64,000 nucleotides of DNA from contig JAGFBZ010002829.1 in NCBI GenBank assembly GCA_018398805.1, positions 1,538,001 through 1,602,000 of the forward strand. Direction: 5' to 3'. The position numbers were made by a program, and so were the translations under genes. Source of the DNA: Hirundichthys speculiger (lineage: Eukaryota; Chordata; Actinopteri; Beloniformes; Exocoetidae). The notes under the pieces were generated by a model. The model was not told the DNA's origin and did not search any database. It saw only the letters and a program-made list of their open reading frames with translations. The stretch's first letter is position 1. Every line of letters starts with the position of its first letter. Of this stretch, positions 30,331 to 41,709 are shown piece after piece.

Positions 30331-33226
30331 AGGTTAATCCTCTACATAATAATGATTTGACTTCATCTGAAAATACTTTCTGCTTTTTTCCTAAGATGTG
30401 TGATGTAGAATAAGTCCTGGTAAATCAACGGCAGTAGTCTGAAAAAGTGAAAGGTGCAGTAAAATGGCAAGATATTATCTGAAAATTGTTTGATTGAAAT
30501 AAGAAAATGTTTATTCAACGACACCACAGCCTGTATCAGAAAGTACAATACAGGGTCACACAATAACACCTAACACCATATGTTAGTTGAAAAGGGGTTA
30601 CAGCAGACTCAGGAGAGATGTTACTGATTAGAAAAAATATCCTGCAATAATCAATAAGTGCATCCAAATATCGGCTCACCTTCCAATATCTGTACTCCAC
30701 AACCTTTAGAAAACTGTCCATGCTGTTATAATGTTAACTTCAAAAACTTTGTGCAGAAACATTCAGTATGTGTGTTAGAAATGATAGAAAAACATGTTGA
30801 AAATAAACTAATCAATAAAGTGGTAAGCTTGTTGTAAATTCATTACGGTGAATATAAATTTTGAATAGTAACTCACTTCTTCCCTCTTTTATCACCTACA
30901 AAAGCCTTTTCACTCACTTACAATTATCTTTCCTTTATTATGTTTCACTTTTCATCACCTCCATCCTCCTTTTTTCTACTCATGTCCTTCAAATATATAA
31001 ATGTCTTCACATACTTTCTCTGTCCTTCTTTAATGCATTCATATTTTTCTTATTTCCCTCTTTCTCCTCTCTTTCAAAAAAAAGAAAGAAAAGAAAAAAA
31101 ATGCCACACACCCTCATTAGGAAGTGATACCTCAGATTGTCCCTAATATATACAAAAAAACAATTGAATCATTAAAACAAGGATGAGAGAGAGACATTAT
31201 CAGGAGATAAATAAATGTCACAGAGCCCAGCTCCACCCCCTCTCTCAAAGCAGCATCAGTCAACTATGAACGCCAGACATCACAGCTCCCTCTTCATTGT
31301 TGTTCCCTCAAACAGCAGTGTCTTGATATCAGAGTTGCCAGCCATAAAAGTTCTTTGAACAGTCTTTGTGTCCATCAGCGAGAGTCCACCTCACTTTAAA
31401 TGCCTTTTGGAGATCAAGCAGCAGCAGAGAGGAGGTCTTGAGAAAAACTCTGTGTTCTTGGTCTGAGAGTTGAAGATATCTTCTTTAGAGGAAACTTGAT
31501 GGATAAGGGATGGCCATAAAATCCAGAACCCACAGAGATCAAATACAGCCATAAAAAGGGAAGCAGAAGCAGAGTCCACAAACGTTAGACATCCCCCAAC
31601 TAACAGCCCCTCTAGGTCGCAAATCTCTCCACCACTTTATGGCACTATGTAAAGTGAATGTAAGCACCAAAACAGAAAACATGTAATGTTCTGCTCACAG
31701 CAGAAAAAAAATAAAAAGACACAAATAAACCTGTGAAACTTAATATCCTAAAAATTATAACAATAAAACTCCATGCTTCACAGGAAATGAGTTCCAGAAA
31801 CAAAAATCACCAACTTGTCTAACTCCACAAAAAAGTTCCAACAGCATTTAGGCAACCCCCCAAAAAAAAAAATAAAAAATAAAAAACTGCTAACAGTCAT
31901 ACACAGAAATAACTATAACTTCCCTTATCATATTATTCAAGTATCATTTATCAATTAAAATATAATCAATTTGATCCACCTTTATATTCACCGTATCAAA
32001 TAAAAATGTATAGATAAAATAGATCAAGGCCTCCTGACCAGCCAATTTATTAATCAGAGACCCCTTATATATTCCTATAAAATCAATATGAGTGAGAGAC
32101 TCTGCATAACATTAAACCCATCACATCTTATCCCACAGATGAAAGAAACACAGAATTAACAGGCAAAGACATGTCAAACAGAGTAAAAACTTCACCACAA
32201 CCAAAGGGCAAAATGTTAGTTCTGACGACAGCATCAATAACATCAAACCTTGTATCAAAACACTCATATACAATGAAATTCTCCCACATATTCATCTCAG
32301 TACACCAACCCTCTGGTATACCTTATCATTATAACATGTTCTATATACTATATCATATAACATTATTTTAATATCAAATTAAAGCAAATCAATAATACCC
32401 AATATAAAATTCCTGGTATGAGGAACCATCAGGCTCCGCAGGCGTAAATGAAGTCGTTGGGTATAGTCATATTTCTGTCCTTTCGTCAGGTAAAGAGGCC
32501 CATAGTCAGTCTCGGACCTTTAAGTCAGTTCCTGTCAGCAACCAGAATATAACATGGGTCATATCCAGTATTGTCATTTTAGTCTTTGTAGGCCAACACA
32601 CACACACACAAAATAAAATAAAAAAATGACCATGGTCTTTAAAGAACTCAGAGAAAGAATGAGGAGGAACACATGAGAGAAAAGAAAGGGAGGGTGCCGA
32701 GGGAGGAAGCCCAAAGAAAAAAGGAGGGGTTGAGCTGAGTGAGAAAAAGTTTTTTTAACTTCCAGTAATGCTCTGTATCTGTAAACTTCTTCAAGGCCTT
32801 ATTTGTTATTTTGTTCATGAGATACCTACTCCATCATTTTCAATTTAGCCACCTATAAGCACCTTGCTGCAATTGATTAAATATTTCCACATCCTTAACC
32901 CCCCTAACTGCCGCGGGACAAAGGATCACTTCTCTGCTGTCTGTCCTTTGATTTCCACAATTTAGCAACTAAACCTTTTTCACCACCTTAACAACAAAAT
33001 ACCGATCCAAAAAAACGGATTCACTGTCCGACCAAATGTCACGATAAACAAATTCACCAAATACCCACATCAGATATAAAACCCAAAGAACGTGACAATA
33101 TTGTAGTTACAATGAAGTACTTGGCTCCCATATCAACCATATGCATGCATGCTTGATCAGCAACCAGCAATGCAATCAACATTTCAGGAAACAAATTATT
33201 CTGGATAGACTATGAGTCACCCGTTG
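30331..33226. other. Intergenic AT-rich stretch, possible decayed part of the retroviral relic
   Basis: No recognisable gene. If the gag remnant at 33227-34079 belongs to a minus-strand retrovirus-like element, pol and env should lie here, but I see no RT, protease or envelope motif. A CA run sits at about 32595-32611. Confidence 0.4.
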
Positions 33227-34079
33227 TCAGTTCTTCTGCAGCATCTGCCGTTGACCTGGAGGCTGCCAACAGGTCAAAGATTGTCGGGTGAGCTGAGAAG
33301 AAGGGGGAGGATAATGCTGATAATTATAGTGCATTAGACCATCACGATCAGATCGAGCAAAACCCGTAATATTGCAGTCTCTGGCCCATTGTCCCTGCTG
33401 TCCGCAACGAAAACATGAATTCTGAAGACGTCGAGAATTAGCCTTTTGGTTTTTCTTACATCCCCAATCTGGGACACCATGTCCAATCAAAAATGCTACA
33501 TCGGAGGGACAGGGGGGTTTAGAAACACATATAAATTCTTTCTTATAAATCCTTTCACCACATATAAATTTTCATCATCTTCCTTTGATTTGTGTGGAGA
33601 ATAAACTGCTGCAGTCTGAAGCATTTGAGGTGATTTGAGGCATTGTACTACCATTGTACTTGAAAGAAGTCTGCGTCAGAAGCATGTGATTAACGGGGGC
33701 AGCTCTCGTCTGTTGCGCAATTGTCAAGCGTATTTCGTCCAAAAAACAGTGACAATCCGAATAAAATCTCTCTGCCTTACCTAGGGCCTTAATGGTTTTA
33801 ATCTTCTGAAAGACACTTGCCTGATCATTCTGCAAATCGGCTGCTTTCAAACTCTGCAGCTTGTTGTATAATTGATGTAAACTTTTCAGGATCGACTGCC
33901 CCTCCCTCTACTACTGACTGTGCATGAGGAAAGAGACCGTGTCTCTGCATTTCTTTGACCCACCAAATGAATCTCTCCTCAGCTTTCCCATGTTCCAATC
34001 TCGGAACCTTATTCGACCATCTAAACAAAGTCATATGAAGTACCGATCTCAAAACACCAGGTTCACTTTTTTTGACCAC
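33227..34079 (-). pseudogene. Retrovirus-like gag remnant (nucleocapsid region)
   Basis: Three minus-strand frames follow one another (34079-33825, 33850-33575, 33490-33227). They look like one broken gag: a capsid-type stretch (RWSNKVPRLEHGKAEERF, SIIQQAAEFESS), a linker, then a zinc knuckle CFRCGQQGQWARDC. In that knuckle the usual His is Gln. A Tyr/Pro/Gln-rich tail follows. The frameshifts and the altered knuckle show it is dead. The leader and probable primer-binding site would lie at higher coordinates. The retrovirus class is uncertain. Confidence 0.6.
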
Positions 34080-34733
34080 TTTCTACTCATTTTATCAAGT
34101 TACGACACACACGGACAAATAAAAAACATATACAGCACAATTATACACACAATATATCCAGCTGTGAACAATATCCCAGACAAGAGATCCGATTAAGAAG
34201 CTTCTACACAGAGCATTCCTGTGCGCTTAATCATTGAGGGTCATCTCAATCTCTTAACTGATCTTTAATTCAACAGGCCGAACATATCACCCTAAAAAAA
34301 AAAACATTCCCGTTTCCTATGCCAACCCAAAAAACCCCAACAGAACTTTATCCGATGATCCGGCCAGGTGCAGGAATTCTGCACACAATGGGCCTGATTT
34401 ACTAAAGGTTTGCGTGCGTAAAACGTGTGCAAACTTGACACCACCCGCAAACCAATGTGCAAGCTGATCTACTAACAGCGTGCAAAGAGGACTGCGCCTC
34501 TCAAATGAGCAAAATAGCACACGCTGTTCATTTAGTACTTTTGCCCTGATGAATAATCAATATGGGGCGTACCCGCCAGAAAGCGCTAAATACTGTAGGG
34601 GAAAATGCAAATAGGGCCATTTACCACACGCAATGAGATTTACCAACCCTGAAAGTAATTGCGGGGATTGTGATTGCGTCTGTATTTAATACGTTCGAAA
34701 GGAAGGTGCTAATCTGCCCAGCATTACGCACCG

Positions 34734-34856
34734 ATGGCTGCTGTTATTGTGGCAAGGAGGCGACATCGCCAAAATCAAAGAATACGCAGAGAGAGAGTCT
34801 TTCGGACTCGTGTAAATTTGTTTGGAATGAATGAAAACCAGATAGTTGAAACTTAA
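34734..34856 (+). pseudogene. Harbinger transposase N-terminal stub
   Basis: ATG followed by VARRRHRQNQRIRRERVFR and VNLFGMNENQIVET, then TAA. An Arg-rich start followed by 'RVNLFGM..' is typical of HARBI1-like transposases of fish. After about 40 residues the frame ends, and no DDE domain is found in the element. This is a deletion derivative. Confidence 0.7.
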
Positions 34857-35049
34857 GGGCTGATTTGGAGCCGGTCACAAGCACATGCAAAAGGAGAAAT
34901 ATTTTATTTGAATGTTAAATCGAGTATTATTCAGCAAAAGGTTGCCACAGGAGGCACATTCATTTTTTTTATTTGTGATAATAAATAAATCACGTGTTTT
35001 CATGGAGAAAAAAGTGTTTCTTATTGTGCGCCTACCTTGTTCTGCAGGT

Positions 35050-35409
35050 TCAGGTTGGTTCTAGCGTGTCATACCCCAGTATCCCAGTTATCTGCTCCTC
35101 GCAGAAGGTGAGCTGCACCTGCTGCTCAATGCTGGTTAGAGGCATCTCTTCCGCAGGCCCTCCACCTGTCTTGTTTGCCGAAGTTTTATTAAAGGCCACT
35201 TTTTCTTTAGTTCTTTGCCTTATATCTTGCCACCTTCTTTTAACCTCATCTGCCGTTCTTTTTGTTTTACCAACTGCATTTATTCTATCGCAGATTTTCT
35301 CCCATATTGCGTTTCTTTTGGTAATGTTTAAATTTCTTTGCTGTAGTTCATGAATGTGTTTATTTGCCTCTTCCACTAATATCTCTAACTCCAACTCGTC
35401 AAATTTCAT
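35050..35409 (-). CDS. Myb/SANT-like DNA-binding protein of the Harbinger element
   Basis: 119 residues, intact frame. The N-terminal half is a Myb/SANT-like trihelix: ELEILVEEANKHIHELQQ, then RNAIWEKICDRINAVG, then RTADEVKRRWQDIRQRTKEK with the conserved W spacing. This resembles NAIF1/MSANTD-type proteins, which derive from Harbinger ORF1. In active elements the protein binds the transposon ends and carries the transposase into the nucleus. The C-terminal half is short for the family. It could still supply protein to related elements in trans (inference). Confidence 0.75.
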   Translation of the reverse strand: MKFDELELEILVEEANKHIHELQQRNLNITKRNAIWEKICDRINAVGKTKRTADEVKRRWQDIRQRTKEKVAFNKTSANKTGGGPAEEMPLTSIEQQVQLTFCEEQITGILGYDTLEPT

Positions 35410-35764
35410 TTTGTGCTTGCGTCTATCCTGCTTTCCATCCAGACTCTCAATGGCGCAAACCGTAAGACACCCAACACCTCATTTAAATACTGCGGTTTGC
35501 ACCCGTTATCAATTGCGTGAGCATTCTTAGTTGATCACCCGCAAAACACACAACAACAGCACGCGCAAACTTTTTCAGTGCACACGCAATTTAGTACTCT
35601 TTATTTAGGATCTTAGTAAATCAGGCCCAATGTGTAGTGTACACTGCAGCCTCCCAGTTAATTTATCAAATCGGATAAGAAAAGCCACCCACATTAATTT
35701 TCCATAACTACTTTGGTACCACATCGATCAGTCAGTACTGTATCCTTGACCAAAAAATTCAGTC

Positions 35765-35964
35765 AATCAGTCCCCGACTTATTTTACAGGTCCCATACCC
35801 AACCAGTCCCACACTGGATTCTCAGCTGACCAGTCCCCCTACTGGATTTTCCTACCAACCATCGGCCGTACTCTCCATCAGTCCCCTACTGATTTCACAG
35901 GTGCACTCTCCCTTTAACACAGTATTCTGAGGTCCCCCGACCCGAACCAGTCCCCCACTGGATT
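35765..35964 (-). repeat. Array of five short hairpins in a retroviral-type leader
   Basis: Five units of the form (C)CAGT-loop-ACTG(G), at about 35765, 35803, 35830, 35878 and 35947. Read on the minus strand, four have G-rich 5-6 nt loops between 5-6 bp stems. The stem of the fourth changes to ATCAGT/ACTGAT while still pairing. The fifth (35765) is imperfect. The array lies upstream of the gag remnant in its transcription direction, where retroviruses keep dimerisation and packaging signals. Confidence 0.7.
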
Positions 35965-36010
35965 TTAGCGCTCTTCAGCTCACTTAGCTGGTATTTAAAT
36001 ATTGTGCATG

Positions 36011-37030
36011 TGTGACACCTACAAATGTATGGTCACAATTGTTAAATTGTTTGAATTATTGTGTAATTTGCTGTGAAAAGGGCCCAATTTAAATGTGTTT
36101 CTGGATGTGTTTTAGTAAGGTGCGTTTCCTCAACCCCACCACAAGAGGGAGTATCGTCAAAAATGAGCGCTGGTTGTAGTAATATGCGCCAGGCTTCCAT
36201 CCCTCAAACAGAGGACAGCCTGTCGAAGCAATACAACTGATGGCTCTTGTCTGTACTTTTCCTGTACAACACAGGTTAGTAATGTGTGTAAAGTTGTCAC
36301 AATGTATCCCGAAGGACTTATAAAGCCTTTTTGATGTTGTTTGAGTTAAGTTTGAGACAGAAAATGGGGTGTTAGAAACTTTAAGGGACGTAGCAATATA
36401 GCTTTCTTTTCCACGGTAAATAATGAAGCAAAATGGCGGCCGTACTGTCGATGTTTTCATTTGGTTGTATAGAGCTCCTGGGCATTTCCATTTCATTTCA
36501 AATGTGATTTTGATTAAAACTGTTAACTCATTGTACTGTGTTTATAAGGTAAACATGTTAAACAAGGTATTTTTGTATGGTTAAAAGACTGACATTTGTT
36601 AATATAAGGTCGGCATTATGGTTTAGAAATGTGTAAATGTGTTCAGACATGCAGTAGAAGCGAGAAGCTGCTAAGCGGGCTGTAAACACAGTGTAGTATC
36701 ACTGGTGGGATATTTTAGCTAGGTTGGTTAAAGCAGCATGTGTAAAATGTGTGTTTTAGAGCACATTAGTTATCTACAGTGATTTGTAGTTAAGCTGTTA
36801 CTGGTAATGACAGATGGATGTTATGTTAACAGTATTAAGTTAATTAAGATGTGATGTTTATTGGAAGATATGATGTTTAACATTGTGAGAAGAAATATAA
36901 AAGCCTGTTATTAATAAAACAGAGGACAGCCTGTCGAAGCAATACAACTGATGGCTCTTGTCTGTACTTTTCCTGTACAACACAGGACATATCTTCTGCT
37001 TACAGGTAACTCATGCTGAGGCCTGTAACA
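36011..37030 (+). repeat. 5' LTR of the Ty3/gypsy element
   Basis: Begins TGTGACACC and ends CTGTAACA. It differs from the 3' LTR by two substitutions and one T indel in about 1020 bp. TATAAAAG lies at 36896-36903, and AATAAA a few bases on (36913-36918). A 70-bp segment occurs twice (36206-36275 and 36917-36986). The target duplication CATG is at 36007-36010. Confidence 0.93.
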
Positions 37031-37060
37031 GAATTTTGGAGGCACCGCTGGGATCGGCGT
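37031..37060 (+). other. Probable primer-binding site region of the gypsy element
   Basis: Directly after the LTR, after a few bases, comes TTTTGGAGGCACCGCTGGGA, which starts with the TGG expected opposite a tRNA 3' CCA. I have not assigned the tRNA. Confidence 0.6.
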
Positions 37061-37256
37061 CATATGCGAGGCGATGCTGATCCATTAATCCACGAACCCA
37101 AGGCAGACATCACAGGATTGGCGTAGTGGAGCAGCAGATGCGTGACTGAGGCAGCTACGGGACCACAGAGTGTGAGAGGGACCCCAGCTGGAGGAGTGCG
37201 GCACTGCTTGCTCAAGATTACTGTACTGTGAGACGCTGCTAGCCGAGGAAACCGAC

Positions 37257-37622
37257 ATGGAGGACGTTGAAAGGAAAGAACTGGCATGGGAGATAAAGAA
37301 AAGTCTTCACACGCTGACGGCAGAGGAACTCTTTCAAGTCGACAGGAACATCACACCAGTACCTGATCTGGATCCTTTAACTGTCATCCAGAGTGATGAG
37401 GAGAGTTGTGTTGATTACATATGCACATACGTGAGTTGCAAAACATTGCTTGATTTAGAGGACCAGGGATTGTCTCATTTGTTGTGTTTGAAAGATGTGA
37501 TTACTGGACTTATTGCTATTCGTGCTACTGAAGTCAGCCAACCTGTAGTATCAGGGGGTGAGGTTGTTATACTGACATCAACACCATCTTCACCCACCAC
37601 AGTAGCACAGCAGAGTAAGTAA
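37257..37622 (+). CDS. Small ORF upstream of gypsy gag
   Basis: 121 residues starting [20 protein letters not shown]; the first 90 look like a compact helical domain ([53 protein letters not shown]) and the end is a Ser/Thr/Pro linker. It lies between the leader and gag in another frame. Similar N-terminal helical segments precede gag in other fish gypsy elements as far as I recall, but I cannot name the fold. It may be fused to gag by a 52-nt intron (GTAAGT at 37615, CTGCAG ending 37666), which brings the two frames together, or by frameshifting. Confidence 0.6.
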   Translation: MEDVERKELAWEIKKSLHTLTAEELFQVDRNITPVPDLDPLTVIQSDEESCVDYICTYVSCKTLLDLEDQGLSHLLCLKDVITGLIAIRATEVSQPVVSGGEVVILTSTPSSPTTVAQQSK

Positions 37623-37674
37623 CACAGAAAGTAAGTCAGCAGACACACTTACCATCGATTCTGCAGATCCACAA

Positions 37675-40600
37675 TTGGCAGAGTATCAAATGCTAATGGC
37701 TAATTATGAGGCTTTGGGTAAAAAGTTAACTGAGTTTAAAACAGCTCCTGTTCAAAATGCACCTACCTCCATTGCCACACAGCGGCCACATTCGAGAGCA
37801 GGAAGTCGAGCCAATAGCTACCTGACAACAGATTTAACACACAACAAACCTGATGACATGGTTTCCTTAAGAGACTTGTCATTTCTGCAGCGCAGAGAAT
37901 TCAAAGTTCACGGGGGTCAGGTCGGGGACAGTACATCAGACATCAGCTACCATGGACTGTGTAAGCAGATTGATGAGGGACTGATAGCAAAGTATACAGA
38001 GAGTGAGATAATCCAAGGTGTACTACGCATCATCAAATCAGGACAATTTAAGGACATGCTGATAAACAAAGATGACCTAACCCTCAGTGAACTCAGAAGC
38101 TTCATGCGTTCACACCTGAGTGAAAAGAGTGGAAGTGAGCTATTCCAGGAGCTAATGAGCACAAAGCAACATGAGCATGAGAGTCCCCAACAGTTTTTAT
38201 ACAGAATGATAGGACTAAAGCAGAAAGTCATGTTCGCTTCCAGACAAGACCACATGGACATAGAGTATGAGCCCCGCACAGTTCAGAATGTGTTTCTGCG
38301 AACTGTTCATCAGGGTCTCCTTCCCAAATACAGTGACATTCGTAACGAACTCAAGCCTCTTCTCTCTGACTGCTCAGTAACAGATGAAGCGCTGATACGA
38401 CAGGTGAACAGAGTATCCAGTGAGGAGAGTGAGCGACAGCGAAGACTCGGATATTCTTCCCGCCAAAAGGTAACCCATGCTCACACTGTTCAACTTGAAA
38501 CTGATAAAAACACTGAAAAACCACCAGACTCCAAAGCAAAAAATAAAAACAAAGAGATAGAAGAACTGAGCTCAAAAGTCGATGCTCTGACCAGAATGGT
38601 TGAAGCTCTCACAGCCACTAAGACTGTGGAACAATCCTGTCAGTGTGTCCACACCCAACCAAAACACAGACAGACAGCAAAGAGATATGGTTGTCCTAAG
38701 TGTGTTGAAAAGGGCACAGACTCATGTAACCACTGCTTCATTTGTGGAGATGCAGGCCACAGAGCAGCTGGTTGTCTTAAGAGGTGGCAAGCAAAGAACT
38801 CAAGCCAGCCCTCTGCTGATGTACATGCGCTAAGCAATAGTGAGTGGCAGTACACCACAAAGGCAGAGCCACGACTAGAAAACCAGACTGATGTACAAAC
38901 CAACGGTTTCACTTGTCCACTCACAAACCAAGAGGCTGAAACTAATGTAAAGGTGGCTCAGTTAGTGGGAAGGAAATGTAAGATCAAGTGCTACATTAAT
39001 AGCTATGCAGTGGACTGTTTAATGGACACTGGTGCCCAAGTGAGCATCCTCGATCACCAATGGGTAAAGACTTATCTCCCTGACCACAAGTTGCGTCCAT
39101 TGGCTGAACTGATCGGTCGGAAGACTCTCAGTGTGCTGGCTGCCAATGGTACCATCTTGCCATATGATGGTTGGGTGGGAGCGATGGTGAGCCTCCCAAA
39201 CAACAGCGATCCAAACCTGGTAATACAAGTGCCCTTCCTGGTGAGCAGTGTGTCCTTGGACCGCCCCCTGATTGGTTTCAATGTGGTTGAGCAACTAATA
39301 CTGGGATCAGAAGACGATGCTGCTCTCATCCCGACCCTTGTGAGCCTCATTCGTGGGGCGATGAACCTGCAGGATGACAAAGCAACTGCCTTGGTCAACT
39401 TCATCCAGACCAAACTCACCAATGAGGATGACCTCAGTCAGGGTGTGTTGAAGGTGGGTCCGCATGATGTGGTTATCCCAGCAGGTCAGGTCAGGCATGT
39501 TAAGTGTAAAGTACCATCCACATTTGACACATCAAAACCACTCGTACTCTTTGAACCCAGTGAGATCAGCCCTCAGTTACAACAGCTGGATGTTGGTGAT
39601 AGCCTCATAGAGATTTGCCAGGCAAAAGTCCCCTATGTGCGAGTTCCCATAGGTAACCACACAAAACATGATGTGACCCTGCCCAGTAGGACTGCACTAG
39701 GGAGCATTGAGTCAGTAGTTAAAGTGGTGCAAACTGATGAGCTAGATCAAGCCACACCAAGTGTCATTCAGGTAGCTGATGGTGATGGGCCCCCCATAGC
39801 GCAGCTGGACAAGGGTGACAAGAGAGGCAGTGTGGTAGAACAATGGGACCCGCCAGTCGACATTAGCCACTTAAGTGAGGAACAGCAGAAAATGGCGAAG
39901 GAAATGTTGCAAGAGGAGTCAGGAGCATTCGCACGAGACGACAATGACATGGGGTGTATAAAAGGCTTGGAAATGTCTATCACACTCAATGACAACACTC
40001 CCATTCAGAAATCATATACCTCCATCCCAAAACCCCTTTACAAGGAGGTAAAGGAGTATATTGAGGACCTTCTGGCAAGAGGGTGGAATTTGAAGTCTAA
40101 ATCCCCTTACTCAGCACCTGTCGTCTGCGTGCGTAAGAAAGACGGAACGCTCAGACTCTGTATCGATTACCATCTCCTGAACCAACGGACAGTCCCAGAT
40201 CGCCACCCCTTACCAAGAATCCAAGACCTCACAGACACTCTGGGTGGGTACAGTTGGTTTTCCATTCTAGATCAAGGGAAGGCGTACCACCAGGGGTTCA
40301 TAGCAGAGGGGTCACGCCACCTGACTGCATTTATTACCCCCTGGGGTCTTTATGAGTGGGTGCGTATACCCTTCGGACTCACCAATGCACCTGCTGCATT
40401 TCAACGCAGCATGGAAGAAATGCTCTCACCCCTGCGAGATGAGTGTTGCATTCCATATTTGGATGACATTCTGTGCTATGCCCGCACATTCGAGGAGCAC
40501 GTGGAAGGGCTGAGAAAAGTCCTGAGAGCCCTGCAGGACCACGGGGTCAAACTCAGGCCCACAAAATGTGACCTGTTCAGACGAGAGGTCCGATATGTAG

Positions 40601-41709
40601 GTCGTTTGGTCTCAGCTGAGGGCGTGCGCATGGATCCGAAGGATCTGGAGGCAGTGTATGTGCTGAGGAAGGAAAAACCTACTACTGTCGGAGAGGTAAG
40701 GAGGATCGTTGGCTTTTTGAGCTACTATCGCTCATATATTCAAGATTTCTCAAGGCTAGCGAAACCCATCTATGAACTTTTGCAACAAAAGAAGAGCCCA
40801 GAGCAGTCTCAGGGGAGGTGTGGGGGGCCGAAGGGAAAGGGAACCCAATTACCATCCAAGACCCCAGTCCAATGGACTGAGACACACCAAGAGACGCTGT
40901 GCAAGCTGATTGACATGCTGGCGAACCCCCCTGTTCTCGCCTATCCGGACTTTGAGCTGCCGTTTGTACTCCACATGGATGCCTCTGATAAAGGACTGGG
41001 AGCAGTCCTTTACCAGAACCAGGGTGGCACACTCCGAGTGATCGGATATGGCTCGAGGACCCTCACACCCGCTGAAAGAAACTACAAGCTCCACTCAGGC
41101 AAACTTGAGTTTCTCGCTCTGAAGTGGGCCGTCTGCGAGAAATTCAGGGATTACTTGTTCTATGCCCCACATTTTACCATCTTCACAGACAATAATCCCT
41201 TGACGTATATAATGCGGACTGCTAAATTGAATGCTGTTGGCTTCCGGTGGGTGGGTGAACTGTCCGATTTTAGGTTTGACATACGCTACCGGCCCGGCAA
41301 AGTGAATGTTGATGCGGACACTCTGTCAAGATGCCCACTCGACATTAGTGTGTTTGTTTCAGAGTGCACAGAGGAGCTCCCTAGAGAGACTGTCACTGCC
41401 ACGTGGGAAGGCTGTAGAGCAGACAAGGATGGGGACATCGCCTGGGTTGCTGCCCTGGCTCTGTCACAAAGTGAGCAGGCTGAATTAAGCAGTAGGGAAC
41501 CCATACAACCCATTGACCTTGCTGAACTGCAAAAGGCTCAAAGGACAGACCCAGTGATAGGTGAGATCCTAAAGATGAAAGGCTCTAGCCAAACTCTCAC
41601 AGAGGACATGAAGCGGAATGTGACAGGCACAGTGAGAAAAATGATGCACGAATGGACCAGACTTCACATTGAGGACGGGATCTTGTATCGTAAGACAACG
41701 GAGAGATGA
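37675..41709 (+). CDS. Gypsy Gag-Pol: gag, protease, reverse transcriptase, RNase H
   Basis: The open frame runs from 37675 (a TTG codon; first ATG 37690) to TGA at 41707-41709. Residues counted from 37675: gag to about 370, with an alpha-helical capsid-like part and a zinc knuckle [14 protein letters not shown] (about 354-367); aspartic protease around 446-456 ([13 protein letters not shown], active Asp in DTGA); reverse transcriptase about 760-1010 with [23 protein letters not shown] and the catalytic YLDD near 928; RNase H from about 1098 ([30 protein letters not shown]). All catalytic residues I can check are present. The true N-terminus may lie in the small upstream ORF. The stop falls between RNase H and integrase. 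Confidence 0.92.
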   Translation: MAEYQMLMANYEALGKKLTEFKTAPVQNAPTSIATQRPHSRAGSRANSYLTTDLTHNKPDDMVSLRDLSFLQRREFKVHGGQVGDSTSDISYHGLCKQIDEGLIAKYTESEIIQGVLRIIKSGQFKDMLINKDDLTLSELRSFMRSHLSEKSGSELFQELMSTKQHEHESPQQFLYRMIGLKQKVMFASRQDHMDIEYEPRTVQNVFLRTVHQGLLPKYSDIRNELKPLLSDCSVTDEALIRQVNRVSSEESERQRRLGYSSRQKVTHAHTVQLETDKNTEKPPDSKAKNKNKEIEELSSKVDALTRMVEALTATKTVEQSCQCVHTQPKHRQTAKRYGCPKCVEKGTDSCNHCFICGDAGHRAAGCLKRWQAKNSSQPSADVHALSNSEWQYTTKAEPRLENQTDVQTNGFTCPLTNQEAETNVKVAQLVGRKCKIKCYINSYAVDCLMDTGAQVSILDHQWVKTYLPDHKLRPLAELIGRKTLSVLAANGTILPYDGWVGAMVSLPNNSDPNLVIQVPFLVSSVSLDRPLIGFNVVEQLILGSEDDAALIPTLVSLIRGAMNLQDDKATALVNFIQTKLTNEDDLSQGVLKVGPHDVVIPAGQVRHVKCKVPSTFDTSKPLVLFEPSEISPQLQQLDVGDSLIEICQAKVPYVRVPIGNHTKHDVTLPSRTALGSIESVVKVVQTDELDQATPSVIQVADGDGPPIAQLDKGDKRGSVVEQWDPPVDISHLSEEQQKMAKEMLQEESGAFARDDNDMGCIKGLEMSITLNDNTPIQKSYTSIPKPLYKEVKEYIEDLLARGWNLKSKSPYSAPVVCVRKKDGTLRLCIDYHLLNQRTVPDRHPLPRIQDLTDTLGGYSWFSILDQGKAYHQGFIAEGSRHLTAFITPWGLYEWVRIPFGLTNAPAAFQRSMEEMLSPLRDECCIPYLDDILCYARTFEEHVEGLRKVLRALQDHGVKLRPTKCDLFRREVRYVGRLVSAEGVRMDPKDLEAVYVLRKEKPTTVGEVRRIVGFLSYYRSYIQDFSRLAKPIYELLQQKKSPEQSQGRCGGPKGKGTQLPSKTPVQWTETHQETLCKLIDMLANPPVLAYPDFELPFVLHMDASDKGLGAVLYQNQGGTLRVIGYGSRTLTPAERNYKLHSGKLEFLALKWAVCEKFRDYLFYAPHFTIFTDNNPLTYIMRTAKLNAVGFRWVGELSDFRFDIRYRPGKVNVDADTLSRCPLDISVFVSECTEELPRETVTATWEGCRADKDGDIAWVAALALSQSEQAELSSREPIQPIDLAELQKAQRTDPVIGEILKMKGSSQTLTEDMKRNVTGTVRKMMHEWTRLHIEDGILYRKTTER

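Larger units (their letters stand above)
34390..35628. mobile_element. Harbinger-type DNA transposon, internally deleted
   Basis: 16-bp perfect terminal inverted repeats GGGCCTGATTTACTAA, flanked on both sides by AAT (34387-34389 and 35629-35631) as a 3-bp target duplication. It carries the Myb-like ORF on the minus strand and only the first 40 codons of the transposase on the + strand. Both genes with these features are standard for PIF/Harbinger. The transposase body has been lost. The element is inserted in the leader/gag part of the retrovirus-like relic. Confidence 0.85.

Noticed and set aside
36089..36496. 135-residue minus-strand open frame in the 5' LTR, repeated in the 3' LTR (43696-44151)
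   Set aside because: It is duplicated only because the LTR is. A 1-bp indel changes its end between the two copies, and it has no recognisable domain, so it is chance reading of regulatory sequence.
39019..40004. Several minus-strand open frames across the gypsy pol region
   Set aside because: They are antisense shadows of the long Gag-Pol frame, which has clear catalytic motifs on the + strand.
41707..41709. TGA as programmed readthrough or selenocysteine codon
   Set aside because: The downstream context (CAGCTA) is not a known readthrough signal and I saw no obvious structure. A CGA-to-TGA mutation is simpler, though sister copies would decide.
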